The translations under genes and the position numbers were made by a program. From NCBI RefSeq assembly GCF_946479715.1, contig NZ_CAMLHF010000028.1, positions 1 through 37,359 on the forward strand: a DNA stretch of 37,359 nucleotides, given 5' to 3'. Shown here piece by piece: positions 15,868 to 24,370 of this stretch. The notes under the pieces were generated by a model. The model was not told where the DNA came from. It saw only the letters and a list, made by a program, of their open reading frames with translations, and ran no database searches. Every line of letters begins with the position of its first letter. Position 1 is the stretch's first letter. This stretch comes from an uncultured Pedobacter sp. (lineage in GTDB: Bacteria; Bacteroidota; Bacteroidia; Sphingobacteriales; Sphingobacteriaceae).

Positions 15868-16891
15868 CCTTATTTATTTTTAAGTTGTATATTCTTTCAA
15901 TAATATCAACAACTTTTAATCCCTCTAATGCATTAGTTGTTATTGCAGCCCTACCTTTTAATACATCAACTACATTTTCAATAATATAATGGTGATTCGC
16001 AGCAGAGCCTTTATAGGCACCATAATCATTTCCCGGGTTAGTTGGGGCGAGTTCAGGCATAGTATAGTCCTTAACATGACAATGTTCAACCTCGTTCATA
16101 TATTGGCCACCTATTTTAACTGAACCATTTTCAGCAATAATTGTCATACTACTCTCTAAATTTTGATTCCAGATAGAAGTAGAATAATTTAGTGACCCCA
16201 TACCACCATTTACAAAATCAAAACTTACAAATCCTGAATCTTCAAAATCTGTCAGTTCAGCATGATTAAAATCATTAAACTTAGCCTGGATATTTTCCAT
16301 ATCACCAAATAGCCAATACATAATGTCAATAAAATGAGAAAACTGAGTATATAAAGTTCCACCATCTAGATCTTTTTTCCCGTGCCAGCTCTCAGGCTTA
16401 TAGTATCTATTATCACGATTCCAGTAGCAATTTAGTTGCACCATATAAATTTTCCCCAATTTACCTGACTCAATCAAATCCTTAATCCATACTGAAGGCG
16501 GAGAATATCTATTCTGCATTACAGCAAACAAATGTTTATGCACATGAAGTGCCTTGAATATCACTTTTTCTGCATCATTACGGGTTAAAGCCATAGGTTT
16601 TTCAACCACAATATGCTTCCTAGCCTCTAAGCACTTTAAGGATTGTTCAGCATGAAAGCCATTCGGCGAAGCTATGTTAACTACATCTACATCAATTCCT
16701 GAGGCCAAAAATTCATCAATACTTTTAAAAAAAGGTACATTAAATTTATCAATCCCTAATTTAGAGGCGTCTTGAGTATCTATTAATGCTACTAATTCAG
16801 ATTCTTCATTACGGGAAATCATTTCCGCATGTCTTTTACCAATGTGTCCGCATCCTATTACAGCGAACTTAATTTTTTCATGTGTTGCCAT
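15860..16891 (-). CDS. wbpB: UDP-GlcNAcA C3 dehydrogenase, WbpB/WlbA-like
   Basis: The 343-residue Gfo/Idh/MocA-type oxidoreductase has a Rossmann domain (AVIGCGHIGKRHAE, 10-23), the EKPMA motif with catalytic Lys98, and the WlbA/WbpB-type substrate motifs WHGKKDLDGGTL (169-180) and QFSHFIDI with His186. The family oxidises C3 of UDP-N-acetyl-glucuronic acid to the 3-keto form using tightly bound NAD+. In characterised homologues the NADH is reoxidised on the enzyme by 2-oxoglutarate, which becomes 2-hydroxyglutarate. This side reaction makes the lhgO gene two genes upstream meaningful. It starts directly after the wbpD stop, with no gap. A general Gfo/Idh sugar dehydrogenase is the alternative, but the wbpA/E/D/I neighbours make WbpB very likely. 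Confidence 0.92.
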   Translation of the reverse strand: MATHEKIKFAVIGCGHIGKRHAEMISRNEESELVALIDTQDASKLGIDKFNVPFFKSIDEFLASGIDVDVVNIASPNGFHAEQSLKCLEARKHIVVEKPMALTRNDAEKVIFKALHVHKHLFAVMQNRYSPPSVWIKDLIESGKLGKIYMVQLNCYWNRDNRYYKPESWHGKKDLDGGTLYTQFSHFIDIMYWLFGDMENIQAKFNDFNHAELTDFEDSGFVSFDFVNGGMGSLNYSTSIWNQNLESSMTIIAENGSVKIGGQYMNEVEHCHVKDYTMPELAPTNPGNDYGAYKGSAANHHYIIENVVDVLKGRAAITTNALEGLKVVDIIERIYNLKINKVV

Positions 16892-17470
16892 CTACTTAAT
16901 TCTGCTTACTATACTGTTTTCTAATTTATATTCTTGTTGACTTTCTTCACACACTGCCAATCCAGCTTGATCGAAGTTCAATCTATGTCCATATTCACTT
17001 ACCCATCCCAATTGTCTTGCAGGATTCCCTACAACCAATGCATAAGGTGGAATTGTCTTAGTTACTACAGCACCCGCTCCAATAAACGCGTAGTTACCAA
17101 TATCATGACCACATACAATGGTCGCATTAGCTCCAATAGATGCCCCTCTACCCACATGTGTTTTAGAATACTGCCCACGTCTATTTACTGCACTTCTAGG
17201 GTTTGTAACGTTTGTGAAAACCATTGAGGGTCCTAGGAAAACATCATCATCACAAGTGACTCCTTCATATATAGAAACGTTATTTTGTATCTTAACATTT
17301 TTCCCTAGCTTCACACCAGGTGAAATAACAACATTTTGACCAATATTGCATTTTTCTCCTATTACACAATTAGACATTATGTGAGAGAAATGCCAAATCT
17401 TCACGCCGTCACCAATATGAGCTCCTTGATCAACAATCGCGGTTTCGTGCACAAAATACTTGTCTTCCAT
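16892..17470 (-). CDS. wbpD: 3-amino-sugar N-acetyltransferase, WbpD-like
   Basis: The 192-residue left-handed beta-helix protein starts FVHETAIVDQGAHIGDGVKI and runs through hexapeptide coils (KIWHFSHIMSNCVIGEKCNI, GQNVVISPGVKLG, KIQNNVSIYEGV). Next comes the loop PSMVFTNVTNPRS (about 81-93), typical of WbpD/WlbB, and the helix ends with GNYAFIGAGAVVTK and VVGNPARQLGWV. Members use acetyl-CoA to acetylate the 3-amino group of UDP-GlcNAc(3NH2)A in the cytoplasm, the fourth step towards UDP-ManNAc(3NAc)A. The gene lies 1 bp after the wbpE stop and abuts wbpB, so the three are surely co-translated from one mRNA. The pathway partners exclude most other hexapeptide acyltransferase roles. Confidence 0.93.
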   Translation of the reverse strand: MEDKYFVHETAIVDQGAHIGDGVKIWHFSHIMSNCVIGEKCNIGQNVVISPGVKLGKNVKIQNNVSIYEGVTCDDDVFLGPSMVFTNVTNPRSAVNRRGQYSKTHVGRGASIGANATIVCGHDIGNYAFIGAGAVVTKTIPPYALVVGNPARQLGWVSEYGHRLNFDQAGLAVCEESQQEYKLENSIVSRIK

Positions 17471-17471
17471 T

Positions 17472-18602
17472 TTATTTAAAAAAATTTACAACATTTTCTA
17501 TAATGTAATTCTGTACCTCATCTTTCATTTCAGTATGAATAGGTAATGAGATAACTTCCTTACACAATCTTTCTGCTATTGGGAAATCACCCTCCTGATA
17601 TCCATAAACTTTATATGCTTGCTGTAGATGCACAGGAATTGGATAGTAAACCATACTAGGAATCCCTTTTTGTTGCAAATATGCTTTGAACTCGTCTCTT
17701 CTTCCTTTTTCAATTCTACAAGTATATTGATTAAATACATGTGTCGAATATTTAGCACGTGCTGGAATATTTAGACCAGAAAGAGAACTGAATGCATTAT
17801 CATATTGTACCGCTACTTTTTGTCTGGCTGCACTGTAATCGTTAAGATATCCAAGTTTAACATCAAGAATAGCCGCCTGAATAGTATCTAGTCTTGAGTT
17901 TACACCAATTGTTTCATGGTGATATTTTTTTCGTTGACCATGATTAGCTATCATATTAATTTTCTCGCCCAATTCTGCATTTTGGGTTAGTAATGCACCC
18001 CCGTCTCCAAAACAACCAAGGTTTTTAGAAGGGAAGAAAGAAGTGGTTCCAATGTCACCTACCGTCCCGGCAAAAGCTTTTGAACCATCTTTATAAATGT
18101 ATTCAGCCCCCATTGCTTGCGCTGTATCTTCAATTATCGCAATATTATGCTTCTTGGCAATTGCAAGAATAGCCTCCATATTAGAACATTGGCCAAATAA
18201 GTGTACTGGAATTATCCCAACTGTCCTATCAGAAATGACATCCTCTAACTTTGTGTGATCTAATTCAAATGTATCTTCCTTTACATCAATAAATTTGGGT
18301 ATTAAACCTAACAGTGCTATTACTTCAACCGTAGCTATATAGGTAAATGCAGGAACAATTACTTCATCACCGGGTTTAAAATCTAGACCCATCATAGCAA
18401 TTTGCAAAGCATCAGTACCATTGGCACAAGTGACAGCAGATGTTACATTATTGAATTTCTGGAGACTACTAACAAATTTCTTTACCTGGGGTCCATTTAT
18501 ATAAGCAACTTCCTCCACTGCATCCAATAAAGCCTTATCAATTTCAGGCTTAATTTTTAAATATTGACTTTTTAAATCAACCATTTGAATGGCATCTTTC
18601 AT
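17472..18602 (-). CDS. wbpE: PLP-dependent C3 aminotransferase, WbpE-like
   Basis: The 376-residue DegT/DnrJ/EryC1-family aminotransferase shows CANGTDALQIAM (59-70), the PLP-ring-stacking FTYIATVEV, the EDTAQAMGAEY segment with Asp159, and the PLP-binding Lys193 in FFPSKNLGCFGDGG. WbpE transfers the amino group of glutamate to C3 of the 3-keto-uronic acid made by WbpB, releasing 2-oxoglutarate, which WbpB then consumes. Other DegT enzymes act at C4, but the neighbours wbpA, wbpD and wbpB point to C3. It begins 10 bp after the lhgO stop. Confidence 0.93.
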   Translation of the reverse strand: MKDAIQMVDLKSQYLKIKPEIDKALLDAVEEVAYINGPQVKKFVSSLQKFNNVTSAVTCANGTDALQIAMMGLDFKPGDEVIVPAFTYIATVEVIALLGLIPKFIDVKEDTFELDHTKLEDVISDRTVGIIPVHLFGQCSNMEAILAIAKKHNIAIIEDTAQAMGAEYIYKDGSKAFAGTVGDIGTTSFFPSKNLGCFGDGGALLTQNAELGEKINMIANHGQRKKYHHETIGVNSRLDTIQAAILDVKLGYLNDYSAARQKVAVQYDNAFSSLSGLNIPARAKYSTHVFNQYTCRIEKGRRDEFKAYLQQKGIPSMVYYPIPVHLQQAYKVYGYQEGDFPIAERLCKEVISLPIHTEMKDEVQNYIIENVVNFFK

Positions 18603-18612
18603 AGATATCTAT

Positions 18613-19809
18613 TTATATTTTTTCACTAATTAATTTTCCAATTGATAAACAAGATGTTGCCGCTGGCGAAGGGGCATTACGTACATGAATGATATTTTTT
18701 GACTCCAAAATATTAAAGTCATCTATCAAATTACCCGATCTATCGCAGGCTTGGGCTCTAACCCCGGCTCCTCCAGGAACAAGATCATCCTCAGTAATTT
18801 CTGGTAGTAGTTTCTGAAGTGCGTTTGTAAAAGCAGCTTTAGATAAAGAGCGATGAATCTCGCCCATTCCTATTTTTCCGTATTTAGCAGCAATCTTCCA
18901 GAATCCAGGCCAAGCAAAAGTTTCGCCAACATCACGCAAGCTAAAGTCCTTAAATTTATACCCTTCCCTTTTAAAGGCCAGAACTGCATTTGGCCCTGCT
19001 TCCACGCCACCTCCTATCATACGTGTAAAATGTACGCCAAGAAAAGGAAATTTAGGATCTGGAACTGGATAAACAAGGTTCTTAATCAATCCCTCTTTTT
19101 CCGGGCGCAACTTATAGTATTCACCCCTAAATGGAATAATACGTAAATCATTTGATTGTTCAGTTAAGCTAGCTATTCGATCCGAGAATAAACCTGCACA
19201 ACTTACAAGATTTTGTGAAGTATATGAATGTTTATCCGTTTCTACTCTAATAGAATCACCTTCCTTCTTAATAGCAATTACTTCTTCATTGAAATTGGCA
19301 TCGCCACCGAACTGGTTCTTAAAAAGCTCTAATAATACTTCAGCCATCCTTGGATAATCAATTATCCCAGTCTGAGGAACATGAATACCAGCAATACCTG
19401 CACAGTGCGGTTCAAAATCCTTTATTTCAGCTGATGACAGTTTTCTAATACCATCAAGTCCATTTTCAATTCCCCTTTGGTAAATGTTATCAAGTCCACT
19501 TAATTCGCTGGCATCAGTTGCAACGATAATCTTACCACATATATCGTATGGTATATTGTATTGCTTTGCAAATTCAAGTAATGAATGATATCCAGAAATA
19601 CAGTTTTGCGCCTTTAAGCTACCTGGTTTATAATATATTCCACTATGAATAACACCGCTATTGTTTCCAGACTGATGTACCGCAACCCCCTTTTCTTTTT
19701 CGATGATAAGGATTTTTCGATCAGGATTTTTTATCTTAAGGTTGTACGCAACGGACAATCCGACAAGTCCAGATCCAATAACGATTGTATCGTATTTATA
19801 AACGTCCAT
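18613..19809 (-). CDS. lhgO: FAD-dependent L-2-hydroxyglutarate oxidase/dehydrogenase
   Basis: The 398-residue flavoprotein starts at ATG 19809 (the codon before it is a TTG). It has the FAD-binding TIVIGSGLVGLSVAYNL near its N-terminus, followed by the family signature HQSGNNSGVIHSGIYYKPGS (about 45-64) of LhgO (formerly YgaF) and human L2HGDH. Other hallmarks are PFRGEYYKLRPE, VYPVPDPKFPFLGVHFTR, and a C-terminal GGAGVRAQACDRSGNL with HVRNAPSPAATSCLSIG. The enzyme oxidises L-2-hydroxyglutarate to 2-oxoglutarate and passes electrons to the membrane quinone pool. Its ORF overlaps the 3' end of wbpA by 14 bp and is followed 10 bp later by wbpE. It is therefore embedded in the UDP-ManNAc(3NAc)A cassette rather than being a housekeeping gene that happens to lie nearby. 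Confidence 0.92.
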   Translation of the reverse strand: MDVYKYDTIVIGSGLVGLSVAYNLKIKNPDRKILIIEKEKGVAVHQSGNNSGVIHSGIYYKPGSLKAQNCISGYHSLLEFAKQYNIPYDICGKIIVATDASELSGLDNIYQRGIENGLDGIRKLSSAEIKDFEPHCAGIAGIHVPQTGIIDYPRMAEVLLELFKNQFGGDANFNEEVIAIKKEGDSIRVETDKHSYTSQNLVSCAGLFSDRIASLTEQSNDLRIIPFRGEYYKLRPEKEGLIKNLVYPVPDPKFPFLGVHFTRMIGGGVEAGPNAVLAFKREGYKFKDFSLRDVGETFAWPGFWKIAAKYGKIGMGEIHRSLSKAAFTNALQKLLPEITEDDLVPGGAGVRAQACDRSGNLIDDFNILESKNIIHVRNAPSPAATSCLSIGKLISEKI

Positions 19810-21100
19810 CAACTAAAGATCTATCCAGGCAAGCCTTAGTATCAAAGATAACCCCATTGTTACGCTTAATCTTTTTATAATCAAACTTCAAGAACTCATT
19901 ATGGGCAACAGCGACGATGACAGCATCGTAAACCATCGTCTCGTCAAGCTTATTTAATATATCAACGTTGTACTCATGTTTCACTTCTGCTGCATCAGCC
20001 CATGGATCAAAAATATCTACATCTAGTCCAAACTGGATTAATTCATGATATATGTCAACCACTCGTGTGTTTCTAACATCAGGGCAATTTTCTTTAAATG
20101 TTACGCCCATGATCAAAGCTCTTGAGCCTTTAATCTTGTGATCCTTTTGAATCATAAGTTTAACAACTTTATCAGCAACAAAAGGGCCCATGTTATCATT
20201 AACACGACGACCTGATAGGATTACTTGAGGATGATACCCTAATGATTGAGCCTTGTGAGCCAAATAATAAGGATCTACGCCAATACAGTGTCCGCCTACT
20301 AATCCAGGTTGGTATTTCAAAAAATTCCATTTAGTTCCAGCAGCTTCAATAACGTCGTTGGTATCTATCCCAATGCGATCAAAAATTAAAGCCAATTCAT
20401 TAACAAATGAAATGTTTACATCTCGTTGGGCATTTTCAATTGCCTTGGAAGCCTCTGCAACTTTTATACTCGGAGCTTTATGAGTCCCTGCAGTAATAAT
20501 TGATCCATAAAGATCATCAACTCGGTTTGCGATCTCAGTCGTAGATCCCGATGTCACTTTTTTAATCTTAGTTAGTGTATTTATTTTATCTCCTGGATTA
20601 ATTCTTTCTGGAGAATATCCAGCAAAGAAATCCTTGTTAAACTTTAGCCCAGAAAATTTCTCAAGTACAGGAACGCAATCCTCTTCTGTACACCCAGGAT
20701 ACACAGTAGATTCGTAAATCACAAGATCTCCTGACTTGAGGATTGAACCCAGCATTTCAGATGCTTTAATTAAGGGAGTCAGATCTGGTGATTTAAATTG
20801 ATCAATAGGAGTTGGAACTGTAACAATGAAAGTGTTATATTTTTTAAGATCTTCCTTATTGAAAGAAAAAGAGAGTCCTATTTTTGACTTACTTTCCTTT
20901 TTACTAGCCATTGTTTTGTTTAGATCCTCTAAATTGGCTTCCTGTGTGCGATCTCTACCATCATTAAGTTCTTCAACTCTAGACTTATTGATGTCAAATC
21001 CCAATACATCATATTTTTTACCAAACTCAATTGCTAAGGGCAATCCTACATAGCCCAGGCCAATAATAGCAATTTTTGAATTGCTAACGCTTAACTGCAT
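19796..21100 (-). CDS. wbpA: UDP-GlcNAc 6-dehydrogenase, WbpA-like
   Basis: The 434-residue member of the UDP-glucose/GDP-mannose dehydrogenase family has IAIIGLGYVGLPLA (10-23), the STVYPGCTEE loop (131-140), SPERINPGDK, the KVAEASKAIENAQRDVNI helix (213-230) and the catalytic Cys272 in GLVGGHCIGVDPYYL. The Tvi/WbpA-type sequence around the active site indicates UDP-HexNAc rather than UDP-glucose. The reaction is NAD+-dependent double oxidation of C6 to give UDP-N-acetyl-glucuronic acid, the first step towards UDP-ManNAc(3NAc)A. It is the first of the sugar genes after the export pair wza-wzc (10 bp after wzc) and overlaps lhgO by 14 bp. Confidence 0.93.
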   Translation of the reverse strand: MQLSVSNSKIAIIGLGYVGLPLAIEFGKKYDVLGFDINKSRVEELNDGRDRTQEANLEDLNKTMASKKESKSKIGLSFSFNKEDLKKYNTFIVTVPTPIDQFKSPDLTPLIKASEMLGSILKSGDLVIYESTVYPGCTEEDCVPVLEKFSGLKFNKDFFAGYSPERINPGDKINTLTKIKKVTSGSTTEIANRVDDLYGSIITAGTHKAPSIKVAEASKAIENAQRDVNISFVNELALIFDRIGIDTNDVIEAAGTKWNFLKYQPGLVGGHCIGVDPYYLAHKAQSLGYHPQVILSGRRVNDNMGPFVADKVVKLMIQKDHKIKGSRALIMGVTFKENCPDVRNTRVVDIYHELIQFGLDVDIFDPWADAAEVKHEYNVDILNKLDETMVYDAVIVAVAHNEFLKFDYKKIKRNNGVIFDTKACLDRSLVDGRL

Positions 21101-21110
21101 AATTATCTAA

Positions 21111-23504
21111 TTAAAATCGTTTAAAAAAATCTTTAAAAATAGTTCTAAATGTTGCTTTATGATGCTGAGCATCATCAGAGTAATATCCATAACCATAACC
21201 GTAGCCATAACCGTAGCCATAACCATAACTTCCTCCTAATTGAATTCCATTAAGGATAATATTTAGTTTAGGAAACTTATTTGATTTGTATAGGTTATCA
21301 AAATGGAAAATTTGACTCTTAAGAGTTACCCCATGCCTTACAATATAAATGCTGGCATCAGCCAGACGTGCAAGAATCTGAGCATCAGTAACCAGACCAA
21401 TTGGAGGGGTATCAATAATTATTTCGTCAAAGTTACTTTTTAAGTAATCTATCAAATCTTCTATTTCAAAACCAATTAACAGTTCAGAAGGATTTGGCGG
21501 CACTGGTCCAGAGCCAATAACCATTAAGTTGGGTGTTATATTAGATGGTTGAATGATTTCTTCGATACTTGCTTTACCAATCATATAATTACTCAACCCA
21601 ATTCGATTATTTAAGTTTAAATATTTACTAACCTTTGGTTTGCGAAGATCCAGCTCTAATAGCACAGTTTTTTTGCCGCTGATAGCAAACGCTGTCGCAA
21701 TATTAGTCCCAACGAAACTTTTTCCCTCTCCTGACATACTAGAGGTAAATAAAGTAACGAAACCTCTTTTTTCTTGTCTCTTGCCCTGGACAAAATTCAG
21801 ATTAGTTCTAATTGCTCTAAATTGTTCAGCAATGGCCTTACGGCTGTTCGCATGTACAACGATTGCTTCAGAACCTTCCTCGTACATTAATTCCCCTAGG
21901 ATTGGAGCTGAAGTAATTTTCGATATATCTGCTGAAGATCTAACCTTATTGTTGATTAGCTCTTTACTATAGATATAGCCAATAGGAATTATTAATCCAA
22001 AAGCAATAGCCATTAAATAAGTAAGTACTTTTCTAGGCTTAATAGGAGCGATCGAGGAGAATGCGGCATCCACTACTCTACTATCTGCAACAGCTGAGGC
22101 ATAAGATAGTGCTGCTTCTTCTTTCTTCTGCAAAAGATACAAATAAAGGCTCTCTTTGATGCTTTGCTGTCTCTTTATACTGATAAATTTTCTTTCCTGA
22201 CCAGGTATTTTTTTTATAGATCCTTCGTATTGATTACTATAAGACGTCAATCCTTTTAGAGTACTTTCTAAAGATTCTTGGATATTTTTAATATTTGATT
22301 TTATACCAGCTCTAATGGCATCAATCTGCTGATTTAACGAATCAAAAATTGGATTATTTGGTTGTGTGGTAGCTAATAAATTTATCTTTTTAAGTTGTAA
22401 CTCACTCAATTGATTTATTTGACTCAAAAGCACTGGATCATCTATTCCCATAGTACTTGGTAATTTTTCCTGCGCACTTTGGGAATCAACATAGCGCTGA
22501 ATATCCTTAATCACTCCAAGCTTTAGATTCACCTCATTCAGTTTGGCATCATTTGTTTTTACATTATCTAGATACAGTTGAGCCTCACTACTAATATCAG
22601 TCAATCCTTGGCTACTTTTAAAACCTTCAACATCTTTTTCAACCTCTACTAACTCTCCTGTTATTAAAGCAAGTCGTTCGTCAATAAAATCAATTGTACT
22701 TTGAGTAGTCCTATTTTTATCCGCCAGGGCCGCTTCATTATAAACTTGAATTAAGGTATTTAGGATATCCTTACCTCGTTTAACAACGGCACTTTGATAC
22801 ACCAGTTTCAACACAGTAGATTGCTTGGTAGTTACTGATACTGATAGGTTTGACAAACAATCATCAACAACCTTTATAGGATCACTAAAGACCACCGAAA
22901 ATGATTGATTCTTTTCAATAGTAAATGATTCGGTCTTATCGATCTTATAAACGCCGAGAAAATTACGCTGCATCTGATTTAATAATCCGGTTATTTTTTT
23001 TCCACTCTCTTCATTTTCCAGAGAATAATGCATTTTATCCGGTAGCGTAAGTTTCCAGTGTTTACCAAGGTAATCTTCATGAATTTCAAAGGTTTGAATG
23101 TTTACCGGTCGGTTTTCATAGATATCTCTACTAACAACACGGCCCTCGCCACTTAGATTAACATTAAGATTTAAACGTTTAACTACTGTAGCCATTAGGG
23201 TCTTCGATTGCAATATTTCTACTTCATTCTCAACAACCTTAGATCCACCTACTAAATCCAATTGACTTAAAATATCATCGGCAGGCATGCCCTTTTTTTC
23301 ATCCTTAATCAGTAAAGTACTGCTAATCTCATAAACTGGCTGAGTATATCTTAAGTATAAAAATGCGATAATAAGAGTAAATATTATGCCAAAAAAGAAT
23401 ACAGGCCAGTGATATAGATATTTTCTTACTATTTCACCGACATTAATAAATTCCTCTTCCGATGATATTCCCTCCAGATTTCCCGGGTTTATTTCTTTAT
23501 TCAT
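21111..23504 (-). CDS. wzc: Wzc-type polysaccharide co-polymerase and BY-kinase
   Basis: The 797-residue inner-membrane protein has the full Wzc layout. A first helix (about 35-53, WPVFFFGIIFTLIIAFLYL) and a long periplasmic Wzz-type and coiled-coil domain up to about residue 510 are followed by the second helix (VLTYLMAIAFGLIIPIGYIY). The cytoplasmic kinase domain carries Walker A SSMSGEGKS (about 590), Walker A' LLELDLRKPK and Walker B EIIIDTPP. The C-terminal tail is a tyrosine cluster of seven Tyr-Gly pairs plus a Tyr-Tyr, nine tyrosines in all, the site of transphosphorylation. It governs chain length and export together with the Wza-type lipoprotein encoded just upstream (15-bp gap). 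The PHP phosphatase encoded divergently at 24506 is the likely partner that removes the phosphates. Confidence 0.95.
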   Translation of the reverse strand: MNKEINPGNLEGISSEEEFINVGEIVRKYLYHWPVFFFGIIFTLIIAFLYLRYTQPVYEISSTLLIKDEKKGMPADDILSQLDLVGGSKVVENEVEILQSKTLMATVVKRLNLNVNLSGEGRVVSRDIYENRPVNIQTFEIHEDYLGKHWKLTLPDKMHYSLENEESGKKITGLLNQMQRNFLGVYKIDKTESFTIEKNQSFSVVFSDPIKVVDDCLSNLSVSVTTKQSTVLKLVYQSAVVKRGKDILNTLIQVYNEAALADKNRTTQSTIDFIDERLALITGELVEVEKDVEGFKSSQGLTDISSEAQLYLDNVKTNDAKLNEVNLKLGVIKDIQRYVDSQSAQEKLPSTMGIDDPVLLSQINQLSELQLKKINLLATTQPNNPIFDSLNQQIDAIRAGIKSNIKNIQESLESTLKGLTSYSNQYEGSIKKIPGQERKFISIKRQQSIKESLYLYLLQKKEEAALSYASAVADSRVVDAAFSSIAPIKPRKVLTYLMAIAFGLIIPIGYIYSKELINNKVRSSADISKITSAPILGELMYEEGSEAIVVHANSRKAIAEQFRAIRTNLNFVQGKRQEKRGFVTLFTSSMSGEGKSFVGTNIATAFAISGKKTVLLELDLRKPKVSKYLNLNNRIGLSNYMIGKASIEEIIQPSNITPNLMVIGSGPVPPNPSELLIGFEIEDLIDYLKSNFDEIIIDTPPIGLVTDAQILARLADASIYIVRHGVTLKSQIFHFDNLYKSNKFPKLNIILNGIQLGGSYGYGYGYGYGYGYGYYSDDAQHHKATFRTIFKDFFKRF
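21180..21227 (-). repeat. Tyr-Gly codon microsatellite in the wzc tail
   Basis: Sixteen codons form an array of Tyr-Gly pairs built from TAT/TAC and GGT/GGC/GGA, ending in TAT TAC. A 12-bp unit (TATGGCTACGGT) occurs twice in direct succession. The array encodes the whole phosphorylatable tyrosine cluster of the BY-kinase. In-frame gain or loss of 6- or 12-bp units would change the number of tyrosines without breaking the frame. Confidence 0.9.
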
Positions 23505-23519
23505 AAATCAATTTCACAA

Positions 23520-24296
23520 TTAAAAACGGCTGATAATTAAGGCTATCACCGACAAGGCAGATAAAATGATACTAACGTTTCTATAACTCGAGTCAACACT
23601 AGCATATTTAGCATTGCCAGGCTGTATATATAAAATATCATTATTCTGCAGATAATAATAAGGAGAATTGAATATTTCCTTTTTTTGCATATCTAGGCGA
23701 ATATATTGTCTTTTACCGTCTTGTTCCCGAATCAAAAGCACATTATTTCTAACAGCCGTTATACTTAAATCCCCCGCCATACTTAATGCCTCAGAGACAT
23801 TGACACGTTCATTGTTTACAGGATAAACTCCTGGCTTTGCAACATCGCCCAACACCGACACCCTGAAATTAACTAATCGGATACTAACTACAGGTTCCTT
23901 GAGGTAATTCACTAATTTATTTTGAATTAAAGTTCTGGCTTCGCTAGTAGTTAACCCTTCAAGTTTTACAGAACCAATTAAAGGCAATTGAATCGTTCCT
24001 GCTTCATCCACCATAAAACCATTTGATGTATTTGTTGGATTAATATTTGGGGTGGTGTTTCCTTGTATGGAGCTTGTAGTTCCAAGATTAAAAATAGCAG
24101 AAGCTTCAGGATTTAAGCTACTAACAGTGATGGCAAGGATATCATTTTTTTGAATCTTTAAGATTGTTTGATTCTTAATTTGCTCTTGAATCGTTGAATC
24201 AGCAGGTAAATCTGTAAAATAAGGTACCGATTTATATTTCACACCGCATGAACTCATAAAGAACAATGCAACAATTAAATAAAAGAATTTTCTCAT
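23520..24296 (-). CDS. wza: Wza-type polysaccharide export lipoprotein
   Basis: From ATG 24296 the product has 258 residues and begins with a lipoprotein signal (RKFFYLIVALFFMSSCG), giving lipidated Cys17. It continues with the poly-export domain (IQKNDILAITVSSLNPEAS), the DEAGTIQLPLIGSVKLEGLT motif and an SLBB-type domain (VSVLGDVAKPGVYPVNNERVNVSEALSMAG). A C-terminal hydrophobic helix (about 240-256) is the likely outer-membrane span. Bacteroidota members of this family are shorter than E. coli Wza (about 380 residues), and the length here is normal for them. The frame is open to a TTG at 24329, but that TTG lies inside a TAnnTTTG promoter box, so ATG 24296 is preferred. It is the first gene of the 22-kb operon. 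Confidence 0.93.
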   Translation of the reverse strand: MRKFFYLIVALFFMSSCGVKYKSVPYFTDLPADSTIQEQIKNQTILKIQKNDILAITVSSLNPEASAIFNLGTTSSIQGNTTPNINPTNTSNGFMVDEAGTIQLPLIGSVKLEGLTTSEARTLIQNKLVNYLKEPVVSIRLVNFRVSVLGDVAKPGVYPVNNERVNVSEALSMAGDLSITAVRNNVLLIREQDGKRQYIRLDMQKKEIFNSPYYYLQNNDILYIQPGNAKYASVDSSYRNVSIILSALSVIALIISRF

Positions 24297-24326
24297 AGGC
24301 TTATATAGCACATTTATTAAATTTTC

Positions 24327-24334
24327 CAAAGATA
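24327..24334 (-). promoter_or_regulatory. candidate -7 box of the main operon promoter
   Basis: The minus strand reads TATCTTTG (24334-24327), a perfect match to the Bacteroidota -7 element TAnnTTTG. It would start transcription near 24321 and leave a leader of about 25 nt before the wza ATG at 24296. No good TTG/TTTG -33 box was found 17-23 nt upstream, so only half of the promoter is supported. Confidence 0.45.
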
Positions 24335-24370
24335 ATACTTAAGATTTACTCTTGAATGATAAATAATCAT

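Noticed and set aside
24297..24329. TTG-started extension of the Wza-type lipoprotein
   Set aside because: It would put eleven residues before a perfect lipoprotein signal peptide, and the TTG is part of a TAnnTTTG promoter box.
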